Assembly (NCBI GenBank): GCA_950295325.1
Contig: OX485803.1
Location: forward strand, 11,842,001-11,906,000
Direction: 5' to 3'
Length of the DNA: 64,000 bases
Origin: Polytrichum commune
Taxonomy: Eukaryota; Streptophyta; Polytrichopsida; Polytrichales; Polytrichaceae
Shown piece after piece: positions 54,003-64,000 of the stretch. The translations under genes were made by a program, and so were the position numbers. Each line of letters starts with the position of its first letter. The first letter of the stretch is position 1. The notes beneath the pieces were generated by a model. That model had not been told where the DNA came from. It was given only the letters and a program-made list of their open reading frames with translations, and ran no database searches.

Positions 54003-54470
54003 CTAGTGTCACGCTCTATTCAGATTCACGCAGTGCTATGACTGTTTAGTGAGAATGAAATATTTGACCAAGTAAAGTCAATTATGTTCTAAAAAATTTG
54101 AACAACCTATTGAACGGGGGTTGCTATTTCACAAGTGCCTTGACATGAGCATGCTCATGTCAGGTCCCTCAGTTATAGGGGTTATAGGGTTTTGACCCTC
54201 GATTATAGGGGCCTAAGGATCCAGGGACAGAGGTGCCCACCAAAAACAATTTAGCAACCTTGAACAAAAAATATTTATACATGCAAATTTTGGTGGTCAG
54301 AAATCATGGGCATGTCGGATAAAGTTGGTGATAGGGCTGCTCATGCTCATGCTCATGTCCTAGCTTCACTCCCTATTGAACATTTGCAAGGAAAAATTTG
54401 AATTCTAGAATCCGAAGAAGTTGTTACATTACATAGCATAGCATTATTCCAAATAGTAAGTGACACTAAT
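54003..54470. mobile_element. MITE family G, copy 2, interrupted by a nested element
   Basis: The left end CTAGTGTCACGCTCTATTCA, followed by CGCAGTGCTATG, is inverted at the right end (ATTAGTGTCACTTACTATTT, then AATGCTATG). The termini match 27603-27817. The middle is split by the insertion at 54116-54371. Joining the flanks restores similarity to the 27603 copy (CAAACAACCAATTCAAACCT region). Confidence 0.65.
54116..54371. mobile_element. Nested insertion with exact 10-bp duplication (Mutator-like?)
   Basis: CCTATTGAAC is duplicated exactly on both sides (54106-54115 and 54372-54381). The 256-bp insert has partial inverted ends (GACATGAGCATG near the left, CATGCTCATGTC near the right), plus ATAGGGG repeats inside. 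A 9-11 bp duplication is typical of Mutator-like elements, but the terminal repeats are short and set inward, so the class is tentative. Confidence 0.7.
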
Positions 54471-54825
54471 AAGTACCTATTACCATGTACGGCGGGTTTG
54501 AACGTGCCACGGTTGCATTACATCATGTAACTTCAGTAATTGGTGTGGTGATTCTATTCAAAATTAGTTAAGCTGTTATAATATTTCAGAAATGTTTTTG
54601 GGGAAGTGATTTTTTAGACCCACATGACATCATGCAATTGCAAAAGGAGGCATGATGCTTTTATGAAGGTTCTTTCATCTGTGCTAAGTTAAGTGAAATA
54701 TAATGAGCCCACTCTTACAGGGCAATGTGTGCAAAATGAGCTATTTGAAGGTTTTGGACAATAAACAAATTATGCTCACCTGTAATAAACCAATAAACAA
54801 TATGGGGAATGCCAATGAAGTTGTT

Positions 54826-54992
54826 CATAACATTATTAAGCAGTGTGCGTTCGTTCATGTGGACCCCCAAGAATATAACCATGGGATGTTGTAGCTAGTG
54901 CACATTCAGATTGAATTTGCACTAGTTACGGCATGCATTGTTATATACTTGGGGCCCACGTGAACGAATGCACACTGCTTAATAATGTTATG
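54826..54992. mobile_element. MITE family F, copy 2
   Basis: CATAACATTATTAAGCAGTG at the left is repeated inverted at the right end, and the arms are near-perfect for about 50 bp (through CGTTCAxGTGG and CCCCAAG). The 167-bp element is non-coding and closely related to 22128-22305. Confidence 0.8.
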
Positions 54993-56096
54993 TTAGTGGT
55001 GTGGGCCAGATTTGTTTGTTGTCCTCTACTTCCAACTTTCACTATAGCAGTGAACAACATGTGTTGTTTTATGAGGCAATGGCGAAGAAGTAACAACGCC
55101 CTTCCGAAAATATTGAAGAGAAAGTGGAATGATAAAGGCTCGAATGGTCATTGGTGACAGTTTGGGATCATGACAAGGTAGCATTGTGGGGGGCCAGGGC
55201 TAGACGCCCACCTCTTTGAGTTGGGTCCCCTCCACAATTACCAAGGTAAAGGAGGTCTGGTTTTAAAATGACCCCATAAGTTGTGTGGTTCATTGGCGTT
55301 GCCCTGAGGGAAGAGACCTAGGGGTGGACTCTGAAATGGGGCCAACGTTTGGCAACCAATTGGAACCGGCCACATATGTGTTGTGATTCTATGGTGTTAA
55401 TAACTCGCTCTTCAAGTGGAGGCCAATTGTAAGTTGAGTGGTGATCTGAAGTTGTCTCTAAAAGGAGTCAAAGTGTTTGGCCTTGGTTAAACAACTTGCA
55501 ACTAGAAATAGTCACATGTGCAGGATAATAATAGGGCAAAGCAACAAGCCGCTTGTTCATCTCAAGTGGGTGCCTCTAGAATAATTCAGGGTCTTCGATG
55601 CTAATTTCAGGGTCAAATTATACCCGGGAATATAAGTACATGCTATAATAGAGTTGCCTACATTTCACCTCAGGTAATAGTGGTAGGGGACCCATCATGA
55701 GTCATGAAATAAACTTCAAAGTATAATCACTACATGAAATTTTCTAACCCTCCACATGAGCAGTGTATGTGCTTCAATTCATGATTTTTTTAAATTCTTT
55801 TTTGGGGGGTGGGGAGACTCTTGTAATACCTACTACTTCAACTAATTTTATTCAATCCTTTTCTTTTATATGCATTTGTTGTTGTATTAGTTTGGGACTT
55901 GCACTAAAACAATCGGACACCTTAAGTTACTTGCTAGTTGCTTAAGACCTTAAAGACTTGAGACTCGAGACGGGCCTAGTCACTGAGTCTCGGTGAACTC
56001 AAACTGTAGTGAAAGTGGAAGTTTTGTGTTTTTAACGAGGCCACCAAAACGAAGTAATAGAACCCTAATATGTGGGCCTCCTAATCCATAACTTTA
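54993..56096. other. No gene seen
   Basis: Short frames only; no repeat assigned. A TTTTTTGGGGGGTGGGGAG tract is near 55800. Confidence 0.4.
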
Positions 56097-56233
56097 TTCA
56101 GATTCATAACAATGTTTTGTGGGACTAACAATATTTTGTGGGATATTCCCCATATCCAGTTTGAATGTGGAGAACATTTTGCAACATACTGTCAATCCCA
56201 CATAACATTGTTATGGATCCGAATAATGTTATG
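56097..56233. mobile_element. MITE family F relative, 137-bp hairpin
   Basis: CATAACTTTATTCAGATTCA at the left pairs with the inverted right end CATAACATTATTCGGATCCA. The arms continue through AACAATGTT and TGTGGGA to about 48 bp. Closest to 28628-28774, with which it shares GGAATATTCCCCA-like central sequence. Confidence 0.75.
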
Positions 56234-57284
56234 TCATCCATGACTTTCCCACAGAATTTATCAATCTGAGTCAGTGGATACAGTGTCCGGGGAGGTTTTT
56301 TAGGCAAAATTGATTGAAGTCCTAGTGTTTCCAAGTCCAACCAGTTGCATGTTGACAACTTTAGGTTTTCTTCTATTAAATTGAAGTATGGTATATTCTT
56401 CAAATTGCACTAAAACGATCTTTAATTCTCCTGAAGTCTTGAACTTCAACCGGCTCATATGTAAACAGCGGTCTATTCTCCATGTTCATTGGGTGGATAA
56501 GTTTCCAAGCTTCATTTGCCATGCCCGGCTTTGATGAAGGTGCCCGAAGTAAAATTTGAGGTTTCCAATGCCTGAAAAACCACAGAAAGGAATATTTGGG
56601 AATTCCATTGACCTTTTTCAATGACATAATGTACTAGGACAATAAGACCCAAAAAGAATAGCCAACTTAATAATGGAACGAAGTTTGCTTTGTCACCATC
56701 CACTTTTTGGCCCTCTATATAGATAAGAAATGCTATGGACCTTCGACCTTGTCCACAAAATTATGGTTAAATTCATCTGAATTAGAGACCACCAATTAGT
56801 GAGGACTCAAGCACACATGCATGAAATCATTTATATTATCACCGAACATATGTTTGGCATCATGGGTCAAAACTAATATCAAAGACATCATGATATTATA
56901 CACACAAAAAACAAAGTTGTGGTCACTCAATGTGGTATATTTCTAGTATCCTATTCATGGACAAGAGAAGCACACATTGTGTTTTATATAGTATCCACAT
57001 CTTGTTCTTTTATTCTTTTAGAATTAGACATTCAACTCAAATGAATGGAATATGGTTTTTTTACATCCCACTAATGAAAATACTTCAACTTGCTGTTGGC
57101 ATATGTGATCTATAAGTCATCATATTGAACAGAAATTTATTTATTTTGATTCTCAGAAAGAAAACTTAGTTTTTTGAGAATCTCGGATCCTTTTAGAGTT
57201 AACATAAAGTGAACCAATAAGCATTGATGCATGCATCAATTATAACATTTTGAAACCTAACCTTCGAGAGCTATTGTTTCCTAC
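56234..57284. other. No gene seen
   Basis: Overlapping minus-strand frames at 56125-56703 show no domain. Unassigned. Confidence 0.4.
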
Positions 57285-57287
57285 TAA

Positions 57288-57673
57288 GGGCCGGTTCACA
57301 CGGGGTCCCAAGTCCCACTCATGTTAGCAAATCCGAACATGGAGGCAAAGTCCAAACTTGTGAAGCCTCAAGTAACCAGTAATATATGGTATCATTAAAG
57401 TTAGATCTTGATTATTTTATGCGAAAATATTTGTGGGACTTGAACTGAGAGTTGGGTCTAGCTTTTTGCTCGACCCAACTCGCAACACACGTCCCAAGCC
57501 TCACCTGCATAAAGTGTTGCCATGTAGACATCCATGCCATTTTTGGGACTGAGGAATTGAGACCCCATATGAAGTGGTAAAGTCCCAACTTTCATGCTCT
57601 CAACTGCTGAGATGGCACGGATTGACCTCAAGTGACTTTGAACTTAGGACTTGGAACCCCGTGTGAACCGGCC
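57288..57673. mobile_element. TIR element (386 bp), PIF/Harbinger-like; inverted half-copy at 10164
   Basis: The left end GGGCCGGTTCACACGGGGTC and the inverted right end GGCCGGTTCACACGGGGTTC extend to CCAAGTCC, about 28 bp with two or three differences. The flanks are TAA (57285-57287) and TTA (57674-57676), which could be a mutated TWA duplication. An internal inverted pair (AGTTGGGTCTAGC / GCTCGACCCAACT) lies near the centre. No coding frame. Confidence 0.75.
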
Positions 57674-57676
57674 TTA

Positions 57677-58495
57677 GCAAAACCTAGTGGGTATGTTGCG
57701 GAGAACTTGAAGAAATTCATTTTGACTAGGATTGTGCCATTAAAACCACACACGTTAAAATTAATGAGGGTCCACTTAGTACATTGACCACTTTCAATCA
57801 AGCGGTTAAGATGGACATCGAAAGAAGGTCCAAAATATCCCTCTTAAGCTATCTTTAATCATGTGCGTAGAATGATTTGGAGTCGTAAGTTTGAAGGTAC
57901 AAGACAAGTGGAATCCCGAGGCACCACCAATGACTTCCTTCAAAAGCGGTACAAACCACACTAGGTAGTAGAAAAACAAGGGTCTTCTCAACACATTTTG
58001 ACAATTGTCATCTAGGAGCCATCAAAAACATTGATATTTTGTTTGAGCTTGAACCAATTGGACTATCGTTAGGTTTTTTAAGGGTTCCTAAATGATAATG
58101 TGTGAAATGGGCTGTGTCAAAAAAAAAGCACATGCTTCTTAGCTAGCTAGGGCCCAACTCCTACACTCATAACATAATTCTTGAAGGTAGCCCGCCCCAC
58201 AGTGATTTTCATAAGCATGTCCCACATGATTCTTGACGCGGACCTCGTTTTTTAGTCGATCAATAAGAAAAATGAAACATCACATGTCATTATTTAAGTA
58301 CCTTTAGAATCACACATGAGAATCACATATTAGCATTGCCGTTCGGCACTTAAAGGTTTGGCTTTTAACTTTGAAAAAATTATGTGTCAAAATTCTACTA
58401 CTTCCAAAACATAAGTGCCAAAATTTGCAAGGGTTCCAACCAACCGCCTTCTAAATTAGAAATTGCAAACTTATTATTAACATTTTATTGCACCT
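57677..58495. other. No gene seen
   Basis: No open frame or repeat I can support. Confidence 0.4.
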
Positions 58496-58499
58496 AAGA

Positions 58500-59210
58500 T
58501 TTGCACGAGTTGTCTCTGAAAAAGAGAAGCCACCGTGAAGCCACATCGTCTCTTCATCCAAGCTCCTCATTCAGCAAGGAGATCTTTTAATGTTTCAAGC
58601 ATAGATAGGTGCAAGTTTCATCCAATTGTGTTTTGAATTGAAGGAGAACAATGCTCCAAAGTTATTTTGAAGCTCATAGAAGGTCACTAAGATTTGGAGG
58701 AGGAAGCCATTTTCATGCCCAGGGGTGTTGCCCATTGCAAGGATCCATCATCTCAATAGTGTGCCATCACCCCAAACACAAATATGTTTCAAGGTTGGTA
58801 TTCAAGCTTATTGTGAGACACAATCAACATTTAGTCAATGAATTTTACTTTGACCACCTCTAGAATAGGCATAAATGAACCATAACTTTATATTTTTAAG
58901 TTTAAAATATGTGTATTACATAAAAATATACCAATACATATTTATTTATTTATCTTTATTGAACTTCTTCATCTATCCCACCATCCAAATTTTCACTAGC
59001 TGCCCCAACTTGGAACTTCAACTTTGTAATTGTTGGATCTTCTCAAATATTGTTGAAATGTAGAGATTTTTCCCCGTGAATCTTTAGAATCAAGTTGGTG
59101 TCCACACATAAGGGGTTGATCATAAAATATGTTGGTGACAGTGAGTTGAATTGCCCTTGGCATCAAGGGTGGTATGAAAGTTTCAAGTTCAAATGGAATG
59201 CACCCATGGG
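58500..59210 (-). repeat. Dispersed repeat family E, inverted long copy
   Basis: The reverse complement is colinear with 15278-15950 over about 700 bp. On the + strand, shared blocks include GATAGGTGCAAGTTTCATCC, GAAGGAGAACAATGCT, TTTGACCACCTCTAGAATAGGCAT, CCCCAACTTGGAACTTCAAC, GGTTGATCATAAAATATGTT and AAGGGTGGTATGAAAGTTTC. The ends are not sharply defined. Confidence 0.65.
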
Positions 59211-59536
59211 CGACAAAGCGTCAAGCTACTCAATTTCCGGTGTCTAGCAATAATGATTGAACAAATATATTCAAATACGTTGGAATCTCTTGAACTTAGA
59301 AAAAGAAGATGTCAAACACATTACTTTAGGGGGAGGGGGAAATATACTTACCACAAATAGCCAAACCTTGAAGCACCTTACAACAACCATGCCAAACCAA
59401 GAAGACTAGAAAAGTTAGTGATTTAGAACCAATTTAAAAGTGATTGTTGGCTTTAATCTTGTCCACACAAGTTAGAGAACATGTTGTATAATAGATACAT
59501 GCAAATGTATGTATATGGTAACTTACATAGCCGTGT

Positions 59537-60184
59537 CACTGAGACATTGTGAATGTTCCCGTGTGGTCGCGGGCAAAGTGAATCTCCACCATGGGTTGCA
59601 TTATACTAGATCTAAAGGCTCCTACATTGTCCCAACTCTCGATTTCTCTTCCCCTCGGGCACAACTTATAAAACTTCAGGTCAGATGGAATTTCCACCTT
59701 CACCCTCTCGCAAAGCTTGGGATGAAAAAACCCAATTGAATAATCCATCTAAGGCTATCTTGAGCATGTGAAGGCAAGGGGATTTGAATCCCTATCCACT
59801 CCTTCCCAAATGGTAGTGCAAGGGGTATCAACCACAATACTCAAGCCCTTGTCTATGAAGATTAATGCGACGCAATCAAATATAATTAGTTGGTTGTTCA
59901 TCCCAGTTGTATGGGAGGTATTGCTTGGAATTCCGAACGGGAACTTAGGGAATGCTACAAGAACCTTCAAAATTTCATGCAATACTTCCCATATAGTTGG
60001 AATGAACAACCAATTGCTTTTATTATGCAAACATTGATTATTCATCCTCTAAAACTTCATTCATCAAAATTTTGTTCACGTTGCCCAGGTGGTTCTATGC
60101 ACCGGAGGATGGGACTATGTAAATAGATGGCTTGGATGTGCTCTGCCCACGACCACACAGGAGGGTGTTCACAACACCTCAGTG
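59537..60184. mobile_element. TIR element starting CACTG (CACTA-like ends), with internal foldback
   Basis: The left end CACTGAGACATTGTGAATGT, then GTGTGGTCGCGGGCAAAG, is inverted at the right end (CACTGAGGTGTTGTGAACAC, then GTGTGGTCGTGGGCAGAG), a TIR of about 45 bp. CACTG-type starts fit CACTA transposons, but I see no 3-bp duplication, so the class is uncertain. The 648-bp body includes a second, nested inverted repeat at 59889-60014. Confidence 0.65.
59889..60014. repeat. Internal foldback repeat, arms about 38 bp
   Basis: GTTGGTTGTTCATCCCAGTT with GTATGGGAGGTATTGC is matched inverted by GCAATACTTCCCATAT with AGTTGGAATGAACAACCAA. It is a possible small MITE inserted inside the CACTG element, or part of its internal structure. 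Confidence 0.65.
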
Positions 60185-60700
60185 ACTTGGCTTACATGAT
60201 GTTTATTTAAGGTTTCATGTTGGTTTTGGATATGCCTACCTTATAGGTAATTGTTTTATGATGTCTTCTCCTCCGTACCCACTACCAATAGAATGGATTT
60301 ACTTAACAAATTGGAGCTCTGGGAGAAGAATCATTGTCAACTTATCTTCATGCTTTGAATGTGGTCCTCGTGAGAGGCTGTACCCCTAACTTTATTCTCT
60401 CTTTAGGGCTTCCACGTGTGAAGCTCAAACACTACTTAGGTACACAACACAAAGTAAATGGATTGCTTGATTAGCCATTAAGTCTTGAAGGTCAAAGCAA
60501 GGGGGGTCCTTGGGTTTTGTTGAATTGACCAAACCTTGGGGACTCTCACTTGTAGCTAGGAAGTTTACACATCAACTTTTGGGGTTTAGTTCCATAACAC
60601 CTATTGAGGGGGTAATAGTAAAACTTATTGGTTGTTGATTCATCCAATTTAAGTTCATGGAAATGAAATGAAATGAAATTGATTTTAAAATCCGAGAAGT
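60185..60700. other. No gene seen; probable LINE 3' non-coding end
   Basis: 60590-60660 resembles 24965-25030 (CCTATTGAGGGGGTAATAGTAAAA-type block, GGTTGTTGATTCATCC). GAAATGAAATGAAAT at about 60660 is simple sequence. Confidence 0.4.
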
Positions 60701-60704
60701 CGAA

Positions 60705-62460
60705 AAGGCTAATGGGATTGAAAGTACATTAGGATGGTTTCAAACCAATTAATTTTCTAGAGTGATAGAGTGTGGTAGCCTCCGTGAGATAGAGGCTAAT
60801 GTCAACTTGTTGGTTTAGGTGAAAGAAAAACTTGAGGCTCCCTAGAACTATGTTCTCAAATAATGATGGAAACTTATCTCTAATGGGGTTGTATAGGGGA
60901 CATTTCCAACATGAAATGTGCCTTTTTTTCAATTGCATTATAGGAGCAAAAGTGGCATAGTCTATTATCTCTAGAAATAGAGGTAATCGTCCATCGTCTA
61001 GTTTCAATGGCAAGTCTATGGTTCGAGGCGCGATAGGCAGCAATGATCTTGCATTGTGGGGGAGTCAATGGTTGCTTCAAGTACAATTCACATTCGTATT
61101 TAAGAAAGTCCTTGAGGTGGAGGTAGTCTACTTTCTTCCTAGAGAGATGGAAAAAGCTCCACTCTTTAGCAAGAAAAACCTCCTTGATATCAACATATGT
61201 CATTTTTGATGTGGTTGGGTTGTCATGGGTTTCCCAATGAGATAAACCCTATGATGTCTTCTAGACGGTTGTCAATTTGTACTAAGTGTTAACTCCTTGT
61301 TCGGCCAGGTGATGGATAGTGAGGTTGCTTTATTGACTAGCCAAGACGGGGAGAGGTGGGCGAGGCATTGTTGAAAGCCCATAGTAAGCTCGAGAGCATA
61401 TAATTCTATGGGAAGTTATCCGAATTTGGCTAATAAGAAGATATGATAGGTAGTCAAAGAACACACTTTGATGTGAGGCATCACATGCATCTTCATGCCC
61501 TTCTCAAAGACTTTCCAATGAGAGTTTTTTCAAGTCACCTCCCCAAATTTTGGTGCCATACTTGAAAGTAGGAAGCACTAAAGCCTTGAATAGGTGAGAT
61601 TTGAGTTTCCAACAGTGACACCGACTACCACTTCTTCCCTTAAAGTTTTCATCAACGCTTCACACATGCAATTCCTTGCCTTTTACTGGATGGCTCAAAG
61701 TAACCATGCGAATAAAAATCAATCCCAAGGTGTTTGTATTCATGGGTGATCTCAATTTGGTCTTTGTCTAGGTAAAATGCCTCTTGGATTAATTTCCTTT
61801 TGTTGCAGCCAAATATCATGATTTCAGTCTTAGCTGGTTTGATTTCAAGGCTAGAAGGAGTGCAAAATCTCATATAGCTTGTTGAAAGTCGTTGTAGGCA
61901 TATGTATGATCTAGAGAGTAGAACAACATCATCAGCATAAAGAAGAATGCCAACCATTGTGTTAAATAAGCATAGAAAATCCCCATCGATCTTGTCCAAA
62001 TATGTTTCAAGTTCATCAGTGTACAAGCCGAATTGTGGTGGGGGAGAGGGGACATCCTTGTTTAACATCAATGTTAGACATTATTTCATCATGTAGGTCA
62101 TCATTTATTCAAACTTTTGCATAGATTACGGTGTACATGGTTTTTACATCATGTTGCAAATGAGATGGTATCCCTGATCTTTGGAGGTGTTCCCAAAGCT
62201 TGTCACACGGAACTGTGTCAAAAGCTATTCTGAAATTGACAAAGCAAGAATAGAGACATCGAACAACAAGAACAGAGACATTGACTCACAAATATCTCTT
62301 GTTTGAATAAAGTACGTAGTGTAAGGATGTGGTCTAAAGTAGATCTACCTTCCTTGAAACTTGCACGTCATCTTGCCCTAATCCCTTTTAATTATGCTCA
62401 TCAATTAATTATTTTTTCTAAAACAAAGCCATAAAGCTTGCCAAAAGATTGTTCATTAGA
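60705..62460 (-). pseudogene. Decayed LINE: reverse transcriptase and C-terminal Cys/His cluster
   Basis: Read on the minus strand from 62460: a GKLYGFVLEKIIN-like block, FQGR and HPYTTYFIQT (start of the RT domain); near 62230 FVNFRIAFDTVPCDKLWEHL and GIPSHLQHDVKTMYT; near 61940 GILLYADDVVLLSRS, the catalytic YADD; then IKPAKTEIMIFG. Further on (61130-60900) NHRLAIETRRWT, LCHFCSYNAIEKKAHFMLE and CPLYNPIRDKFPSLFENIV, a CxxC...H...C cluster found at the C-terminus of several plant and algal LINE polyproteins. Stops and frame changes separate the blocks, and no endonuclease domain was found upstream. It is a 5'-truncated, inactive non-LTR retrotransposon. The YADD box and this tail differ from common angiosperm L1 elements. 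Confidence 0.85.
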
Positions 62461-62955
62461 CTAACTTGGGGTAGATGCCCTTGACTTAGACGTTAATTTG
62501 ACTACAAATAGTGATCAACGGGTTTTACAATAGTAATTAGTGTTTTGTCCTCCCCTTTCCCGAGTTCGCCCTCTCCCTCAGTTTGGTGTTATGAACATTC
62601 ACCTACTCCCATGTATTCATACACAATCAATTCAAAATTTGTTATAACTCAATACATGTCGTGGGTTTGTACAAATATAACATTATTCAACAACTATCGT
62701 CATGAGTTCAGTGAGCCATGGGATCGGGTGATTATATGCTAAGGATCCGCATCTTTTTACATGTAGAATGCTACAATGTCAGCCCGAACTCTTAGTCAGG
62801 CATGGAAGTCTCCAAGATTGTTGACCAATGTTATAAAGTGACACTTAGACCATGCAATGATAACTTGAAACCTTCAAGAATTAACTTGTGACCTAATTTT
62901 TTAAAGACTAGGATCAACCCTTGACGTGTCTATTTCCCGCAATTTAAAAATTGGT
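62461..62955. other. No gene seen; possible upstream LINE remnant
   Basis: 62545-62610 resembles 25120-25190. No reading frame that I can link to endonuclease or gag-like domains. Confidence 0.35.
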
Positions 62956-62960
62956 TCATA

Positions 62961-63335
62961 CCTTCAAAGGCCCCCGGCTAGATCACATCTTCATTCGGCT
63001 GGGCCCCGCCCCTCCCACGCCTCCTTCACTGCCCGGTATTCCTGCTCGCACCCACGTGGGAACTCCTCCTCGTTGGGAACCAATGTGACAATACCTGGTC
63101 AAAATTACAAATATTCAAGTTGACATCACTCTCATTATTCTCAATTTAATTGATGGAGTTCCTTCACATGCCAAAGGAGCTTAATGGCTAAAGTGACCGG
63201 GTATTGTCACATTGGTTCCCAACGAGGAAGAGTTCCCACACATGTGCGGGCAGGGAGACCGGACAGTGAAGAAGGCGTGGGAGGGGGCGGGGTCCAGCCG
63301 AATGAAGATATGATCTAGCCCGGGGCCCTTCAAAG
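62961..63335. repeat. Large GC-rich inverted repeat (two arms of about 140 bp, 93-bp loop)
   Basis: The arm at 62961-63100 (GGCTAGATCACATCTTCATT, CGGCTGGGCCCCGCCCCTCC, CGTTGGGAACCAATGTGACA) is matched, inverted, by 63194-63335 with about 10-15% differences. The arms are GC-rich and the 93-bp spacer is AT-rich. An RNA read through it would form a long hairpin. Translated frames in both arms are mirror artefacts. Origin unknown: foldback transposon or inverted duplication. Confidence 0.85.
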
Positions 63336-63395
63336 CTACCAAAATTACACTTACATGTTGAAATTGGGACAATCCTACACATACAATGAAGGGCT

Positions 63396-63481
63396 GGGGC
63401 GAACCAACCTGTACATTGGTTCCTTGGAGGGGCAAGGGTTTAGGCATCCAACAAGGAACGAGTGTATGGGTTAGTTCGCCC
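63396..63481. mobile_element. Small foldback element (86 bp), inverted copy of 1291-1375
   Basis: The left end GGGGCGAACCAACCTGTACA and the inverted right end GGGCGAACTAACCCATACAC frame a centre with CAAGGGTTTAGGCATCC. It matches the reverse complement of the copy near the window start. No clear target duplication. Confidence 0.6.
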
Positions 63482-64000
63482 AAATCTACAATGAAGAAGT
63501 CAAAATCTCTAACCTCACATATTCCATCGGGTGTAGGGGTGTTTTTTGGGGACAAATAGAGGGCCGAGTGATCCGTCATTGACCTTTTATTTTAGGGACC
63601 CCACTTGCTTGGAAAGGGTCCATGATCACCAATCCTGCCATGTTCATCGAATCTTTCCCCAAGATTGCACACCGTGCCCATCCGAACAATGTGGGACCAT
63701 ATATATATTGACGATGTTAAAAAAAGCCTTCAATGACACATACATTATCAAATATTTTAAAGAAACCCACCTTCGTACTAGGTAGCTAGGTAGCTAGGAG
63801 GCCACTCGTGTGTAGATGGAGAAAAGTAACTTGTTGACTACCGAAATGTGTTTCTTGTCGGCGTGAGGAAATCTAGTGGCGTCATTCCAACACAAAAAGG
63901 ACCATGTGCTTTGAGAATTTAAGCCTCAATAGGCCATGTCCTCTAGAGGCTTTAATTTGAAGGGAGTTTTTTAATATGCGATTGGGTGGAAACTCCCCAT
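63482..64000. other. No gene seen
   Basis: Contains a short tandem GTAGCTAGGTAGCTAGG at about 63781-63798. Otherwise unassigned to the window end. Confidence 0.4.

Noticed and set aside
59780-59810. GGATTTGAATCCC as an RNA polymerase III B box
   Set aside because: It is a short palindrome within a TIR element, with no A box or A-rich tail.
62926-63579. Opposing frames of 64-132 codons with similar His/Pro/Arg-rich text
   Set aside because: They come from the two arms of the inverted repeat read on opposite strands.

Overview
The window looks like nuclear DNA of a land plant with a large, repeat-rich, AT-rich genome. Evidence: two protein-coding loci of plant families (a DUF4408/DUF761-type membrane protein at 32302-34662 and a dihydroneopterin aldolase at 40797-41240), GT-AG intron borders, plant-type telomere-like CCCTAAA motifs, and typical plant DNA transposons (Stowaway-type, PIF/Harbinger-type, hAT). 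The LINE reverse transcriptase near the right end has a YADD box and a C-terminal Cys/His cluster unlike the usual angiosperm L1 type. That weakly favours a seedless plant or other non-angiosperm lineage, but the species cannot be fixed from sequence alone. No bacterial, organellar or viral gene set is present.

Layout. 1-30 kb is gene-free and made of decayed repeats: small terminal-inverted-repeat (TIR) elements with readable target duplications (87-572, 9154-9623, 19079-19156, 26590-27268 nested in 25724-27312), dispersed repeat families in several copies (called here A, D, E, F and G), and three tandem arrays (3.3-3.7, 6.0-6.7 and 23.3-24.8 kb). 30-35 kb holds the DUF4408/DUF761 gene, with a probable 5'-leader intron carrying a 75-bp GA tract. 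35-39 kb is flank and repeats. 39.3-44.4 kb is the folate locus: a GC-rich patch, a tandemly duplicated upstream segment, the intronless FOLB coding region, then scattered duplicates of its own 3' end, including a pseudogene fragment, mixed with telomere-like motifs. 46.2 kb carries a SINE-like insertion with a 14-bp target duplication. 48.3-52.1 kb holds a broken hAT transposase gene whose centre is replaced by an array of splice-acceptor-like repeats. 53-60.2 kb is again MITEs, one with a clean nested insertion. 60.7-62.5 kb is a decayed minus-strand LINE, and 62.96-63.34 kb is a long GC-rich inverted repeat.

The two host genes show no functional link. FOLB acts in folate (pterin branch) synthesis. 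The DUF4408/DUF761 protein has no established biochemical role. I found no convincing new multi-gene system. The most unusual items are the acceptor-like array in the hAT locus, the local duplication around FOLB, the shared decayed coding segment in the family A repeats, and the nested TIR elements with intact target duplications.
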